A stretch of DNA of 13,656 bases from Bacillota bacterium (GCA_023409435.1 JAEYHP010000073.1:1-13656); one strand, 5' to 3'; shown: positions 1 to 7,964, numbered from the stretch's first letter. The notes: a model not told the origin generated them from the sequence alone. Numbers and translations: made by a program.

Positions 1-2
1 TT

Positions 3-287
3 GAGCAATTGGTTAAGCGCACGGTTCAGCTCCATCATGAGGAGAGCAGATTCTTCCTTCGCGTGAGCCCGTCCGCATACGAGCGGTATTTTCAAAACGG
101 TTCGGATTGGCTGCGCGCTTCCATGGAATGTGCTCCCTTCAAGGTAGTTGCGGACGCAACGCTCCCTGAATACGGCATCCTGCTCGAAACCGAGGAAGGC
201 TTGTTCAAAACAGGGCCGGACGTCCAGCTTGGAATTCTGAAAGAGGCGCTTGGCGTCAAGGGTTCAGCCGATGAAGCCGTTCTTTGA
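3..287 (+). CDS. fliH: FliH, flagellar export ATPase regulator (C-terminal part, cut by window start)
   Basis: The frame is open from the first bases and has no start of its own here, so only the last ~94 residues of the protein are present. The visible part (SAYERYFQNGSDWLRASM, then DATLPEYGILLETEEG and a VQLGILKEAL ending) matches the C-terminal domain of FliH, which ends in a beta-strand pair carrying a Gly/Glu-rich turn and a final amphipathic helix. In the family this domain binds FliI and holds the export ATPase inactive and docked at the C-ring through FliN/FliY. The gene overlaps the start of fliI by 17 bp, which suggests translational coupling. The call rests partly on position directly before fliI, because FliH sequences diverge a lot. 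Confidence 0.85.
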   Translation, partial: EQLVKRTVQLHHEESRFFLRVSPSAYERYFQNGSDWLRASMECAPFKVVADATLPEYGILLETEEGLFKTGPDVQLGILKEALGVKGSADEAVL

Positions 288-1605
288 CATCAATAAATAT
301 GAAAAACTGATTGATCAGACCGACACCTTCGAACGCGTGGGTAAAGTCACGCAGGTGGTCGGCCTAGCGGTGGAATGCGTGGGCTTATGCGCCCATATGA
401 GCGATATCTGCCGCATTTATACGGGGCTCGGAAAAGAAGACTACATACTGGCCGACGTTGTGGGCTTTAAGGAGAACAAAGTGCTGTTGATGCCGCTTGG
501 CGAGCTAAGTGGCATCGGCCCCAACAACCGGGTGGTTTGCACGGGCGATACGCTGCGCGTACCCGTTGGCGAACAATATCTTGGGCGGGTGCTTGATCCG
601 TTTGGCAGCCCAATGGACGGGCTTGGCGACATCAGGCCGGACAGGTATTACAGCATTGAAAACGCGCCGCCCAACCCGCTTTCCCGCACGCCCATTCATG
701 AAGTGCTGCCGCTTGGCGTTAAAGCAATCGATGCAATGCTCACAATAGGCCGCGGCCAGAGGGTGGGCATATTCGCAGGGAGCGGCGTTGGAAAAAGCAC
801 GCTTCTCGGTATGATCGCCCGCAACGCGAAATCCGACGTGAACGTGATCGTATTGATTGGCGAACGCGGAAGAGAAGTTCGTTCGTTCCTGGAGAACGAT
901 CTGGGAGAAGAAGGCCTGAGGCGTTCCGTCGTGGTAGTCGCCACTTCCGACCAGCCCGCTCTTGTGCGGTTGAAATCCGCAAGCGTCGGGACAAGCATCG
1001 CGGAGTATTTCCGGGATCAGGGCAAAAACGTGCTTCTGATGATGGACTCCCTCACCCGCTTTGCGATGGCGCAGAGGGAGATCGGCATGGCAATCGGCGA
1101 ACCGCCCGTATCGCGCGGGTATACGCCTTCCGTATTCGCCATAATGCCAAAGCTGCTCGAACGTTCCGGAACATCGTCTCAGGGTTCGATCACAGGCCTT
1201 TACACGGTCCTTGTGGAAGGAGACGACATGAACGAGCCCATCGCCGACACGGTGCGCGGCATACTCGACGGGCATATCGTGCTTTCCCGCCACCTTGCAA
1301 ACAGCAACCATTACCCAGCGATAGATGTGCTTGCAAGCGTCAGCCGTCTGATGCCGGAGATCACGTCCCGGGAGCACTACGATCAGGCGGGGTTCGTGCG
1401 CAACATGCTCTATACCTACCAGAAAGCGCAGGACCTCATCGCCATAGGCGCATACAAGCGGGGATCGGATGCGAATATTGACCGCGCAATCGAGCTGCTG
1501 CCCCTCATCCACGCGTTGCTCCAGCAGCGCGTAGCGGAGCGGTTCAGCTTTGAACAAACGCAGGAACTGCTGTTCGGGATCGGAAATAAGCGGGGTAACG
1601 CATGA
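271..1605 (+). CDS. fliI: FliI, flagellum-specific export ATPase
   Basis: This is the hexameric cytoplasmic ATPase that helps deliver and unfold substrates at the flagellar type III export gate. With the ATG at 271 it has 444 residues, the normal length. An F1-type N-terminal beta-barrel covers about residues 20-90. The Walker A loop AGSGVGKST lies at 169-177 (Lys175), followed by IGERGREVR, the Walker B strand LLMMDSLTR, the QREIG helix, and the EGDDMNEPIAD and RGILDGHIVL segments typical of FliI/YscN. An upstream in-frame TTG at 250 is open, but ATG 271 has an AAGGG about 9 bp upstream and gives the usual MKPFFDINKYEK-like beginning. It overlaps fliH by 17 bp and fliJ by 4 bp. All catalytic motifs look intact. 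Confidence 0.98.
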   Translation: MKPFFDINKYEKLIDQTDTFERVGKVTQVVGLAVECVGLCAHMSDICRIYTGLGKEDYILADVVGFKENKVLLMPLGELSGIGPNNRVVCTGDTLRVPVGEQYLGRVLDPFGSPMDGLGDIRPDRYYSIENAPPNPLSRTPIHEVLPLGVKAIDAMLTIGRGQRVGIFAGSGVGKSTLLGMIARNAKSDVNVIVLIGERGREVRSFLENDLGEEGLRRSVVVVATSDQPALVRLKSASVGTSIAEYFRDQGKNVLLMMDSLTRFAMAQREIGMAIGEPPVSRGYTPSVFAIMPKLLERSGTSSQGSITGLYTVLVEGDDMNEPIADTVRGILDGHIVLSRHLANSNHYPAIDVLASVSRLMPEITSREHYDQAGFVRNMLYTYQKAQDLIAIGAYKRGSDANIDRAIELLPLIHALLQQRVAERFSFEQTQELLFGIGNKRGNA

Positions 1606-2045
1606 AGAAATTCGCGTTTACGCTGCAAGGCGTCAATGACATCGCGCTTGCGACAGAAAAGCAGCTAAAAATCGAGATGCAGCGCATTATGGAGCGGTTG
1701 CGGCGGGTAATCCAGGAAATTGAAAATACCCAATCCGAACTGACCGCACTCAAGGCCCGTTGCCTGCAACTGATGCGCCAGGGGGGCATGGAGTCCCAAA
1801 CGCTTGTGCAATACGAGCGTTATTTTGAAAAGCTGGAAGCCGCCCTTCAGGTATTGAAACAGACAAAAATGCAGATCGAGCGGGAAAAGGAAAAATGCCT
1901 GCAGGCCCAGATCGAAAACCGCAAAGAGCTCAAAACGCTTGAGAAGCTCAGGGAAAAACAGTACGAAGGGTACTTAAGCGAGCTCCGGCGCGAGGAAGAA
2001 AAAGCAATAGGCGATCTTGTCGCTTTCCGTTCAACAATCCAGTAA
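1602..2045 (+). CDS. fliJ: FliJ, flagellar export chaperone/ATPase stalk
   Basis: A 147-residue protein, almost entirely charged alpha-helix. It begins MKKFAFTLQGVNDIALATEKQ, the standard FliJ opening, and continues as a long antiparallel coiled coil (LTALKARCLQLMRQ; a turn near MESQTLVQYERY; then LEKLREKQYEGYLSELRREEEK). FliJ works like the gamma subunit of F1: it inserts into the FliI hexamer and links it to FlhA. The start codon shares an ATGA overlap with the fliI stop, so translation is probably coupled and stoichiometry set at this junction. Length and place between fliI and ylxF match the Bacillus/Clostridium order. FliJ sequences are weakly conserved, so context adds much of the confidence. 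Confidence 0.93.
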   Translation: MKKFAFTLQGVNDIALATEKQLKIEMQRIMERLRRVIQEIENTQSELTALKARCLQLMRQGGMESQTLVQYERYFEKLEAALQVLKQTKMQIEREKEKCLQAQIENRKELKTLEKLREKQYEGYLSELRREEEKAIGDLVAFRSTIQ

Positions 2046-2058
2046 GCGAGGAACCAGT

Positions 2059-2865
2059 ATGGCCGAGAATACCAAGACAGCAGGCGCGCAAGCCTCTCCC
2101 GCAGATGCCGCGGCTCCCACGAAGACTGCCGTAAACCAGGCGCGAAAAATACAGGCGGGCTCGCAAAAGGCCCCTGCCGCAAAAAACGGCGTCTCCCCTG
2201 TTCCCAAGGCGAAACGGCCGAAAAAGAAAGTCTCCGGCGCTTTGGTCGTAGGCCTGGTTTTTCTCCTGCTGATTGCGGCCACATTGGGCTTATTGTATTT
2301 TGACCTTTACGGCGTAAAGGATTTTGCGGTGAGCGCGTTTCAGTTGGAAGACCCCACCAAAAACCAGTTGAACGCAGTTTTGCAAAAAGAGCAGGCACTA
2401 GCGGATCAGGAAAAAACGCTTGCTGAACGGGAAGCCGTGCTTACTGAGGAGCAGCAAAAAGCGAATCAAGAGCAAAAGGAAGTTAATAAGGAGCTCAGCG
2501 CCCGCGAAAAAGCGGTTTCCGACAAGGAAGAAGAGCTTGCGGCACTGCAGGCCAGTATCGACGAAAAGCAGACGGAACTTGATGAGCTTGCGTCGAAGCT
2601 TGAAATCAAGCGAATCGATATAACCACCGCCGTCGAGATGTTTGCCGGTATGGACCCTGACAAGGCGGCAGACGCCCTTGAAGGCATAGAAGACCCGGCC
2701 GATATCGCGCTGCTGCTCCTGTATATGGACAGCGAAAAATCGGCGGAGATACTCAACGAAATGAGAACAAGGCTTGCGACCAGCGTGATGCTGGAGATCG
2801 CGGCGCTTAAGGAGGCGAACTCGCTTCCCCCCGCCCCCTCCCCCACGCCGTCGCCTAAAAAGTAA
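2059..2865 (+). CDS. ylxF: YlxF/MotE-family membrane-anchored coiled-coil protein with MgtE-N-like domain
   Basis: A 268-residue single-pass protein. Residues 1-58 are low-complexity, rich in Ala/Lys/Pro, ending in the basic KAKRPKKKV. Residues 59-81 form one strongly hydrophobic membrane helix. About 103-184 is a heptad-like coiled coil rich in Glu/Gln/Lys. Residues 194-236 (MFAGMDPDKAADALEGIEDP...) resemble the MgtE N-terminal repeat fold, and the tail is proline-rich (PPAPSPTPSP). Basic residues before the helix predict a cytoplasmic N terminus and an extracytoplasmic C-terminal domain. The start at 2059 has GAGGA 6 bp upstream; an upstream in-frame start at 2017 lies inside fliJ and lacks a good site. 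YlxF sits between fliJ and fliK in Bacillus, and MotE-type relatives assist stator or hook-length proteins, so a motility role is inferred. The exact function is not known to me. Confidence 0.85.
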   Translation: MAENTKTAGAQASPADAAAPTKTAVNQARKIQAGSQKAPAAKNGVSPVPKAKRPKKKVSGALVVGLVFLLLIAATLGLLYFDLYGVKDFAVSAFQLEDPTKNQLNAVLQKEQALADQEKTLAEREAVLTEEQQKANQEQKEVNKELSAREKAVSDKEEELAALQASIDEKQTELDELASKLEIKRIDITTAVEMFAGMDPDKAADALEGIEDPADIALLLLYMDSEKSAEILNEMRTRLATSVMLEIAALKEANSLPPAPSPTPSPKK

Positions 2866-2874
2866 TATTGTTCC

Positions 2875-2883
2875 AGGAGGTGA
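2875..2883 (+). promoter_or_regulatory. Strong ribosome binding site of fliK with ambiguous start
   Basis: AGGAGGTGA is a full match to the 16S 3' end. It directly abuts ATG 2884 (3 nt from GGAGG) and lies 12 nt from an in-frame GTG at 2893. Neither spacing is ideal. The two starts differ by only three residues, so the choice does not affect the product's domains. Confidence 0.7.
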
Positions 2884-4422
2884 ATGATACACGTGAACCC
2901 AGTTCACAACGTAGCAGCAGATTTACCCATCGTTACCCCAACCGGACGCACCCCGTCCAAGCCCGTTTCCGTCAGCTTCCAGGACATCCGGGAAAGCATT
3001 TTGAAAAGCCAAATTGCGAAAAATGCTCCGGCGAAGCCGAAAACACAGGATGCTGAGACCGCGGCGGAACAGGGCATGACCGTAACGACAGCCGCTTCCC
3101 AGGTAAGGGCGGATACGGCGGCAAATGCGGAAATGGGCCAGGAACCTTTACAGGCAGCCGATGCGCTGCAGCAACAAATCAGCAAATGCTGTGATTTTAC
3201 CGAGTTGACCGGAAAGATTGCAGACATTCTCGAAGGATTCGGATTGCTGAAAAGTGACGGAACCACAGTGGAGCTTACGCAGGAAGGCAAAACCCTATTA
3301 GAGGGCATGATGAACAACATCATGGATGCGCAAAATTCCACAGAGCCCGTTGTGCTTACCGTTGCCGGTAATGAAGCAGGGATGCTCAATACGGCGATAC
3401 CAGACGACGCGCAGCAAACGCTGCAATTGCTGATCAATGAGTATGTTTGCTCCTTGGAGAATGCCAACAATATCGCCGACAGCGCGGGCAGTACCGTGAG
3501 CATGGAGTATACGGAACCTGCCGCTCAGACAAACGCTGCGATCAGTGCCAGCATTTCCACAATCGACACAAACAAACTAAACAATGACACGGAAAATGCC
3601 GAAAGTAATAGTAGCGGCATCATTTCTGCTGCCAGCAGCGGCGAGCGGGCGGAACCCGCCCCCGACGGCAGCCTTCTTCTCAAAGCCATAGACGCGGATG
3701 CTGAAGCGGACGATGCAGAGGCCAAGCTGCCTTCGGAAAACGAAGAAGGCCCGATAAGCGCAGCAAAGCCGACGGAACAAAAAGATCCTCTGGCGCAGCT
3801 GATGCAGGCGCTGACGGCTCTTAAAAAAGGCGGCGAGCAAGCCGCGCTTGAACCGCAAAAGAACGCAGCCCCTTCGGATTTTGACCCCGCCCATACGGTT
3901 ACCGCTCCGTTTTCCATGCGGCAGCCGGAGATTGTGCAAAATGCGAAAACGGATCTCCCCTTCCCTGTTGTGACGCAGACGGATATGGCCGAGAACATTT
4001 CCAATATCGTTGAGAGAATGTCGTTCCGGTCGGAAGAAAGCGTGCAGGAATTCTCCGTTTCTCTGAAGCCGGAGCATTTGGGCGAACTGGTGATTAAGCT
4101 CACGAAAGGGCCGGAAGGCCTGCTTGCCCAAATCAAAGCCGCCGACGCCTCCACCAGGGGCCTCATCCAGAACGAAGTCGCGGCGCTCACCGAACAGCTC
4201 AAGGGAAAAGGTATCGAACTAAAACAGATCGAAGTCCTCTACGAAGCTCCCGCTTTTACGGCGGACCCGCGCCAGAACGAAGGGCGCCAGGAGGCAGCCG
4301 GAAACCCTTACAAGGCCCGGCATTACCGTACCTCCGGCATAGAGGAAACCTATGGGATGATTGATCCTGCCGCAACCTCCGCCCTGCTGTCTTATGACAG
4401 TTCGGTGGAATACCAGGCTTGA
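2884..4422 (+). CDS. fliK: FliK, flagellar hook-length control protein
   Basis: A 512-residue protein whose long N-terminal part is low-complexity, acidic and Ala/Asn/Ser/Thr-rich, as expected for the export-secreted ruler of FliK. The conserved C-terminal Flg_hook domain lies at about residues 370-460. Its core VSLKPEHLGELVIKL starts near residue 392 and is followed by GLLAQIKAADASTRGLIQNEVAALTEQLKGKGIELKQIEV, matching the family pattern of a helix-rich repeat. FliK measures hook length during assembly and switches FlhB from hook to filament substrates. It sits directly before the hook cap and hook genes, 18 bp after ylxF. Start is either ATG 2884 or GTG 2893; the ribosome binding site fits both about equally badly. 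No secretion signal peptide is expected or seen. Confidence 0.92.
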   Translation: MIHVNPVHNVAADLPIVTPTGRTPSKPVSVSFQDIRESILKSQIAKNAPAKPKTQDAETAAEQGMTVTTAASQVRADTAANAEMGQEPLQAADALQQQISKCCDFTELTGKIADILEGFGLLKSDGTTVELTQEGKTLLEGMMNNIMDAQNSTEPVVLTVAGNEAGMLNTAIPDDAQQTLQLLINEYVCSLENANNIADSAGSTVSMEYTEPAAQTNAAISASISTIDTNKLNNDTENAESNSSGIISAASSGERAEPAPDGSLLLKAIDADAEADDAEAKLPSENEEGPISAAKPTEQKDPLAQLMQALTALKKGGEQAALEPQKNAAPSDFDPAHTVTAPFSMRQPEIVQNAKTDLPFPVVTQTDMAENISNIVERMSFRSEESVQEFSVSLKPEHLGELVIKLTKGPEGLLAQIKAADASTRGLIQNEVAALTEQLKGKGIELKQIEVLYEAPAFTADPRQNEGRQEAAGNPYKARHYRTSGIEETYGMIDPAATSALLSYDSSVEYQA

Positions 4423-4434
4423 AAGGAGAACACA

Positions 4435-5043
4435 ATGGCTGTTGATAATTCCGCCGCAGTGGAATCTACCACAAGAACGCTCGAATCCATGCAGTCCGCG
4501 GAACGCAACGCAAAGTCCGCGCTGGACAAGGACGCGTTTATGAAGCTTTTGGTCGAGCAAATGGCGAACCAGGATCCGTTAAGCCCCACCGCCGACTCGG
4601 ATTTCATTGCGCAGTTGGCACAGTTCTCCATGCTGGAGCAGATAGACTCCCTGAACGATACGATGACACAGGGCCAGGCATACAGCATGGTTGGTAAAAA
4701 CGTCTCAATAGGCGTTATTGATGAAGCGGGCGAGGTTTCGCTTCTCAATGGTGTGGTGGAAAAAGTATTCCGCAGCGGCGGCATCGATTATGTAGTGGTC
4801 GGCGGAGCCATCTATCCGGCAGCCGACGTTGTAAGCGTAAACTACACGGAGAATGCTTCCAACAATCCGCTTTCCGGCAATACCGGGCTCTTGGGCAAGA
4901 CCGTTTCCAATGGCGACGACGTCAGCGGTATTGTGAAAAAGCTCTTCAACCGCGACGGCGTAGCGTACGCGATTGTGACTGACACCGACGGTGAAGAACA
5001 TGAGATCCCCGTAAGCGATATCACGGAAATTACAAACGACTGA
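4435..5043 (+). CDS. flgD: FlgD, flagellar hook capping (scaffold) protein
   Basis: A 202-residue protein. The N-terminal signature LDKDAFMKLLVEQMANQDPLSPTADSDFIAQLAQFSMLEQ (about residues 30-69) is the diagnostic FlgD motif. After it come SMVGKNVSIG and two short beta-rich segments (GVVEKVFRSGGIDYVVVGGAIYPAADVVSV and a second GIVKKLFNRDGVAYAIVTDTDGEEHEIPVSDITEI) that look like an internal duplication. FlgD caps the growing hook and is exported without a cleaved signal. AAAGGAG lies 6-7 bp upstream of ATG 4435, only 12 bp after fliK. The protein lacks the longer Ig-like/tudor core seen in enteric FlgD and is of the shorter Firmicutes type. Confidence 0.97.
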   Translation: MAVDNSAAVESTTRTLESMQSAERNAKSALDKDAFMKLLVEQMANQDPLSPTADSDFIAQLAQFSMLEQIDSLNDTMTQGQAYSMVGKNVSIGVIDEAGEVSLLNGVVEKVFRSGGIDYVVVGGAIYPAADVVSVNYTENASNNPLSGNTGLLGKTVSNGDDVSGIVKKLFNRDGVAYAIVTDTDGEEHEIPVSDITEITND

Positions 5044-5073
5044 ACTACATTTTGATAATGGAGGATAACGACT

Positions 5074-5949
5074 ATGATGCGCTCCCTTTACTCCGGTATC
5101 ACCGGCCTTCGCAACCATCAGACCAGGATGGACGTCATCGGCAACAACATTTCCAATGTCAACACCGCGGGCTATAAGGCAAGCCGCGTGGTTTTCCAGG
5201 ATATTTACAGCCAGACATTAAGCCCCGCCTCCGGCAACGCCACCACAATCGGCGGCACCAACCCCAAGCAGATCGGCCTTGGCTCCACTCTGGCGAGCAT
5301 CGACGTGCTGCATACTCCCTCCGCCAGCCAGTATACCGGCGTGCCCCTGGACCTTTCCATTGAGGGCAGCGGCTTCTTCGTGGTCCGGAACAACGGGCAG
5401 GAGTTCTATACGCGCGCGGGCAACTTTGGGACTGATAACTCCAACTTCCTGGTGAATGGAAATGGTGCATTTGTGCTGGGGTATATGGGCGAAACCGCTC
5501 CTGCTGCCGATGCAACACCGGGACCGATCACAATCGCTGATTACTATTATGATGTAGCCGTCGACGCGAACGGCGTTATCAGCGGTATTGACGGAAGAGA
5601 AAAGATTCCCACCAGTCCCTCAGATCCAACCCTGAAAGACAACCCGGATTATAAGAAAAAAATGACGATCGGCTACGTCGCAATCGCTACATTCAACAAT
5701 GAAAACGCGTTGGAAAAGGTCGGCCAGAACGCCTACCGCGCTACCACCAACTCTGGCGAGGCCACCTACAACACCCCCGGTAAAGGCGTTGCGGGCAAAT
5801 TGAACCCCGGCACGCTGGAAATGTCCAACGTGGACCTCGCGAGCGAATTTACGGACATGATCGTCACGCAGAGGGGCTTCCAGGCGAATTCCCGTATCAT
5901 CACCACCACAGACTCCATGCTTGAGGAACTTGTAAACCTGAAGCGTTAA
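5074..5949 (+). CDS. flgE: FlgE, flagellar hook protein
   Basis: A 291-residue axial protein of the FlgE/FlgF/FlgG family. The N terminus (SLYSGITGLRNHQTRMDVIGNNISNVNTAGYKASRVVFQD) contains the rod/hook signature with the NNISNVNT helix. LDLSIEGSGFFVV and YTRAGNF (about residues 91-117) mark the start of the outer domain. The C terminus (LEMSNVDLASEFTDMIVTQRGFQANSRIITTTDSMLEELVNLKR) is the partner helix. FlgG-like proteins look similar; hook protein is chosen because the gene follows flgD and fliK and precedes flbD, as in Bacillus and Clostridium, where the same gene was once called flgG. It is slightly longer than the 264-residue B. subtilis protein, the extra length falling in the outer domain near residues 145-200. 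GGAGG lies 9 bp before ATG 5074. Confidence 0.93.
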   Translation: MMRSLYSGITGLRNHQTRMDVIGNNISNVNTAGYKASRVVFQDIYSQTLSPASGNATTIGGTNPKQIGLGSTLASIDVLHTPSASQYTGVPLDLSIEGSGFFVVRNNGQEFYTRAGNFGTDNSNFLVNGNGAFVLGYMGETAPAADATPGPITIADYYYDVAVDANGVISGIDGREKIPTSPSDPTLKDNPDYKKKMTIGYVAIATFNNENALEKVGQNAYRATTNSGEATYNTPGKGVAGKLNPGTLEMSNVDLASEFTDMIVTQRGFQANSRIITTTDSMLEELVNLKR

Positions 5950-5958
5950 AGCGCATTC

Positions 5959-6023
5959 GGCGCGCCTGATCTGAAATACCTGTTATTTTAGGGGCGCCCC
6001 TCATGAGAGCCGGCGCCTCTGAA
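5959..6023 (+). promoter_or_regulatory. Alternative hairpins between flgE and flbD
   Basis: The sequence AGGGGCGCC at 5990-5998 can pair upstream with GGCGCGCCT at 5959-5967 (one G-G mismatch, 22-nt loop). It can also pair downstream with GGCGCCTCT at 6012-6020 (nine pairs, one a G-U, extendable through TTT/GAA to 6023). Positions 5991-6000 are in addition a perfect palindrome. The two folds exclude each other. No U-run follows, so this is not a plain terminator; it could stabilise the flgE message or tune read-through into flbD-motAB. Function is inference only. Confidence 0.4.
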
Positions 6024-6041
6024 CTAAGAATGGGAGTATGT

Positions 6042-6260
6042 ATGATACGATTAAGCCGTTTGAACAACGAATCTTTTTTTGTAAATTGTGATTTGATCGA
6101 GTTCGTGGAGCAGACGCCGGATACCATTGTTTCCATGATGTCCGGGCGCAAGCTTGTTGTAACGGAGACGCCCGAGCATATCCGCGGCCTGATCATCGCA
6201 TATAAGCAGCAAATCATGCTGCCTGCAAAAGAAAAACCAGAGATGGATGAAGAAGAATGA
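6042..6260 (+). CDS. flbD: FlbD/SwrD-family flagellar protein
   Basis: A 72-residue protein. MIRLSRLNNESFFVNCDLIEFVEQTPDTIVSMMSGRKLVVTETPEHIRGLIIAYKQQ fits the FlbD family pattern of a small beta-rich domain followed by a short helix, with the invariant-type N..LIE..E.TPDT..... G.K..V.E core. In B. subtilis the homologue SwrD raises flagellar power and is needed for swarming; it lies, as here, between flgE and the stator or switch genes. The start at 6042 has GGGAG 5 bp upstream; an in-frame ATG at 6003 lies in the upstream hairpin region and adds residues with no family match. The last residues are acidic (EMDEEE). It overlaps motA by 4 bp (ATGA), so its translation is probably coupled to the stator genes it is thought to support. 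Confidence 0.93.
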   Translation: MIRLSRLNNESFFVNCDLIEFVEQTPDTIVSMMSGRKLVVTETPEHIRGLIIAYKQQIMLPAKEKPEMDEEE

Positions 6261-7078
6261 AGTTGGAGAAGACGACTTTTATCGGCTTGGCGGCTGGCGC
6301 AGGCTGCATCTGTTTATCGATTTTGATCAGCGAAGGCGCGTCGCTCGCGAGTTATATGGACTGGCCTTCTGTGCTCATTACGGTGGGCGGAACCATCGCC
6401 TCCACCGTGGTGGCATACCCGGCCAAGTCCCTTAAAAAGCTTGGGCCTTCTCTCAAGACTGCGTTTAAAAAAACCAAGACGGATCTTTATCAGGACATTG
6501 AGTTGATCATCGGCATTGCCAATACCGCGCGCCGCGAGGGCCTGCTGGCCTTAGAGAATTCGCTTTCCAAAATCACCGATCCGTTCATGAAAAAGGGCAT
6601 TATGCTGATTGTGGACGGCACGGATCCTGAATTTGTAAAGACCGTAATGGAAGCGGAAATATGCTTTGTTCAGGACAGGCATGCCCAGAGCCAGGCAATT
6701 TTTGACGCCATGGCATCCTACGCGCCCGCGTACGGCATGATCGGAACGCTGATCGGATTGATTAACATGCTCAAAAACCTGAATAATACCGACGCGCTGG
6801 GCCCTAGCATGGCGGTGGCGTTGATTACCACATTCTACGGCGTCATTATGGCCAACCTTGTGTTTAACCCCATTTCCAAAAAGCTTAAGGTTATGACAGC
6901 GCAGGAGGCCCTGCGCAAAGAGTTGCTTTTGGAGGGGTTATTATCCATACAAGCTGGGGAGAACCCGCGTATTATTCAAAAACGCCTGTATTCCTTCCTT
7001 TCCCGTACGGAGATCCAGCGCAACGAGGAAAAGGGCGGAAAGCGGGTCGTGGAGACAAGATATGCTGACCGGACGTAA
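6257..7078 (+). CDS. motA: MotA, flagellar stator proton/sodium channel subunit
   Basis: A 273-residue membrane protein with four helices at about 6-26, 35-54, 155-176 and 186-206. The large cytoplasmic loop between helices 2 and 3 carries ARREGLLALE (91-100), the conserved charged site that contacts FliG. ASYAPAYGMIGTLIGLINML (153-172) contains the conserved channel proline (Pro157), and Pro205 of VFNP lies at the end of helix 4. MotA forms the ring around a MotB dimer and turns the rotor. The start codon overlaps the flbD stop, and the gene end overlaps motB by 17 bp, so the two stator subunits are likely made together. Which ion drives it cannot be decided from this sequence by eye. Confidence 0.98.
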   Translation: MKLEKTTFIGLAAGAGCICLSILISEGASLASYMDWPSVLITVGGTIASTVVAYPAKSLKKLGPSLKTAFKKTKTDLYQDIELIIGIANTARREGLLALENSLSKITDPFMKKGIMLIVDGTDPEFVKTVMEAEICFVQDRHAQSQAIFDAMASYAPAYGMIGTLIGLINMLKNLNNTDALGPSMAVALITTFYGVIMANLVFNPISKKLKVMTAQEALRKELLLEGLLSIQAGENPRIIQKRLYSFLSRTEIQRNEEKGGKRVVETRYADRT

Positions 7079-7844
7079 AAGGCAGGAGCCGCCGCAAGAA
7101 GAGGGCGCGCCCGCATGGATGAATACCTACGGGGATATGGTGACGCTTCTGCTCACGTTCTTTGTACTGCTGTTTTCTTTTTCCACGATCGACGCAAAAA
7201 AATGGAAGTCGATCGTGCAGGCCTTTACCGGCAAAACGGAGTATGACGGCCCAACCGCAACATTGGACCCGGACTTTGATCCTGCCGATATTGTATTCCC
7301 CATTGCGACCCCCCAGCCTTCCGTAACCCCCGACCAGGCGGGCGCCAATATGGAGAAGCGCTTTAACGAGCTGTATCAGAAGGTCCGCAACCATATCATC
7401 ATCAACGGGCTGGACTTTGCCTTAAACGTTACGAAGGATGACGATCTGATTGTAATCCGCATCACCGATACCACGCTTTTTGACTCCGGCCAGGAGAATA
7501 TCCGAACCGAAGCGGTCGATCTGCTGGACACCATCGTAGCGCTCTTTGAGGAGTACGACGATGCAATACAGCGTATTCAGATCGAGGGGCATACGGACAA
7601 TGTGCCCATACATAGCGCCCGCTTTAAAAGCAACTGGGAGCTTTCCACCTCCCGGGCGGTCAGCGTGGTACAGTATTGCATTGAAAACTCCAGTTTATCA
7701 CCCATGAAATATGCCGCGTCCGGTTATGGGGAATACCACCCTATAGCGGATAACGATACGGAAGAAGGAAAAGCGAAGAACCGGCGCGTGGATTTTGTGA
7801 TACAAAGCGCGCAGGATTTTGAAATCCCGGATGACGTTTCCTGA
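7062..7844 (+). CDS. motB: MotB, flagellar stator peptidoglycan-anchoring subunit
   Basis: A 260-residue protein. The short N-terminal tail ends in GAPAWMNTYGDMVTLLLTFFVLLFSFSTIDAKKW (15-48), which holds the single membrane helix and the ion-binding aspartate Asp25. A plug/linker with Pro/Asp-rich sequence follows (60-95). The C-terminal OmpA-like peptidoglycan-binding domain has IEGHTDNVP (174-182), NWELSTSRA (191-199) and NRRVDFVI (240-247). GGAG 7 bp before ATG 7062 sits inside the motA end. All residues expected of a working stator anchor are present. It is followed by the only sizeable gap in the operon before fliM, where related clostridia normally have fliL. Confidence 0.98.
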   Translation: MLTGRKRQEPPQEEGAPAWMNTYGDMVTLLLTFFVLLFSFSTIDAKKWKSIVQAFTGKTEYDGPTATLDPDFDPADIVFPIATPQPSVTPDQAGANMEKRFNELYQKVRNHIIINGLDFALNVTKDDDLIVIRITDTTLFDSGQENIRTEAVDLLDTIVALFEEYDDAIQRIQIEGHTDNVPIHSARFKSNWELSTSRAVSVVQYCIENSSLSPMKYAASGYGEYHPIADNDTEEGKAKNRRVDFVIQSAQDFEIPDDVS

Positions 7845-7891
7845 CGGCCGCACTTAGGGCCGGATACAGCTGGCTGCGCCCCCTGGGCGCA
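7845..7891 (+). other. Two GC-rich hairpins just after motB
   Basis: CGGCC (7845-7849) pairs with GGCCG (7858-7862) across an 8-nt loop, starting right at the motB stop. TGCGCCC (7875-7881) pairs perfectly with GGGCGCA (7885-7891) across a 3-nt loop. The second is strong but is followed by AAGAATCATC rather than a U-run, so it looks more like a message-end stabiliser or pause than an intrinsic terminator. Confidence 0.45.
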
Positions 7892-7895
7892 AGAA

Positions 7896-7929
7896 TCATC
7901 TATATATTTTGTGCTTTTTATGATAAAAT
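7896..7929 (+). promoter_or_regulatory. Possible weak internal promoter before fliM
   Basis: The spacer turns AT-rich after the hairpins and contains TATGAT (7919-7924) running into TAAAAT (7924-7929), either of which could be a sigma-A -10 box. No good -35 box is found at 17 bp (TCATCT or TATATA). It would give fliM-fliY their own transcription, but the evidence is thin. Confidence 0.2.
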
Positions 7930-7958
7930 ATGTAGACTGATGACAGATTTTATTGAAC

Positions 7959-7964
7959 GAGGGG
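7959..7964 (+). promoter_or_regulatory. Ribosome binding site fixing the TTG start of fliM
   Basis: GAGGGG lies 7 nt before TTG 7972. No ATG or GTG in the fliM frame gives the conserved N-terminal LSQSEIDELL peptide, so this site together with the protein family decides the TTG start. Confidence 0.75.

Noticed and set aside
505..1557. 350-codon minus-strand frame opposite fliI
   Set aside because: Shadow of codon bias in fliI; no recognisable domain and no ribosome binding site.
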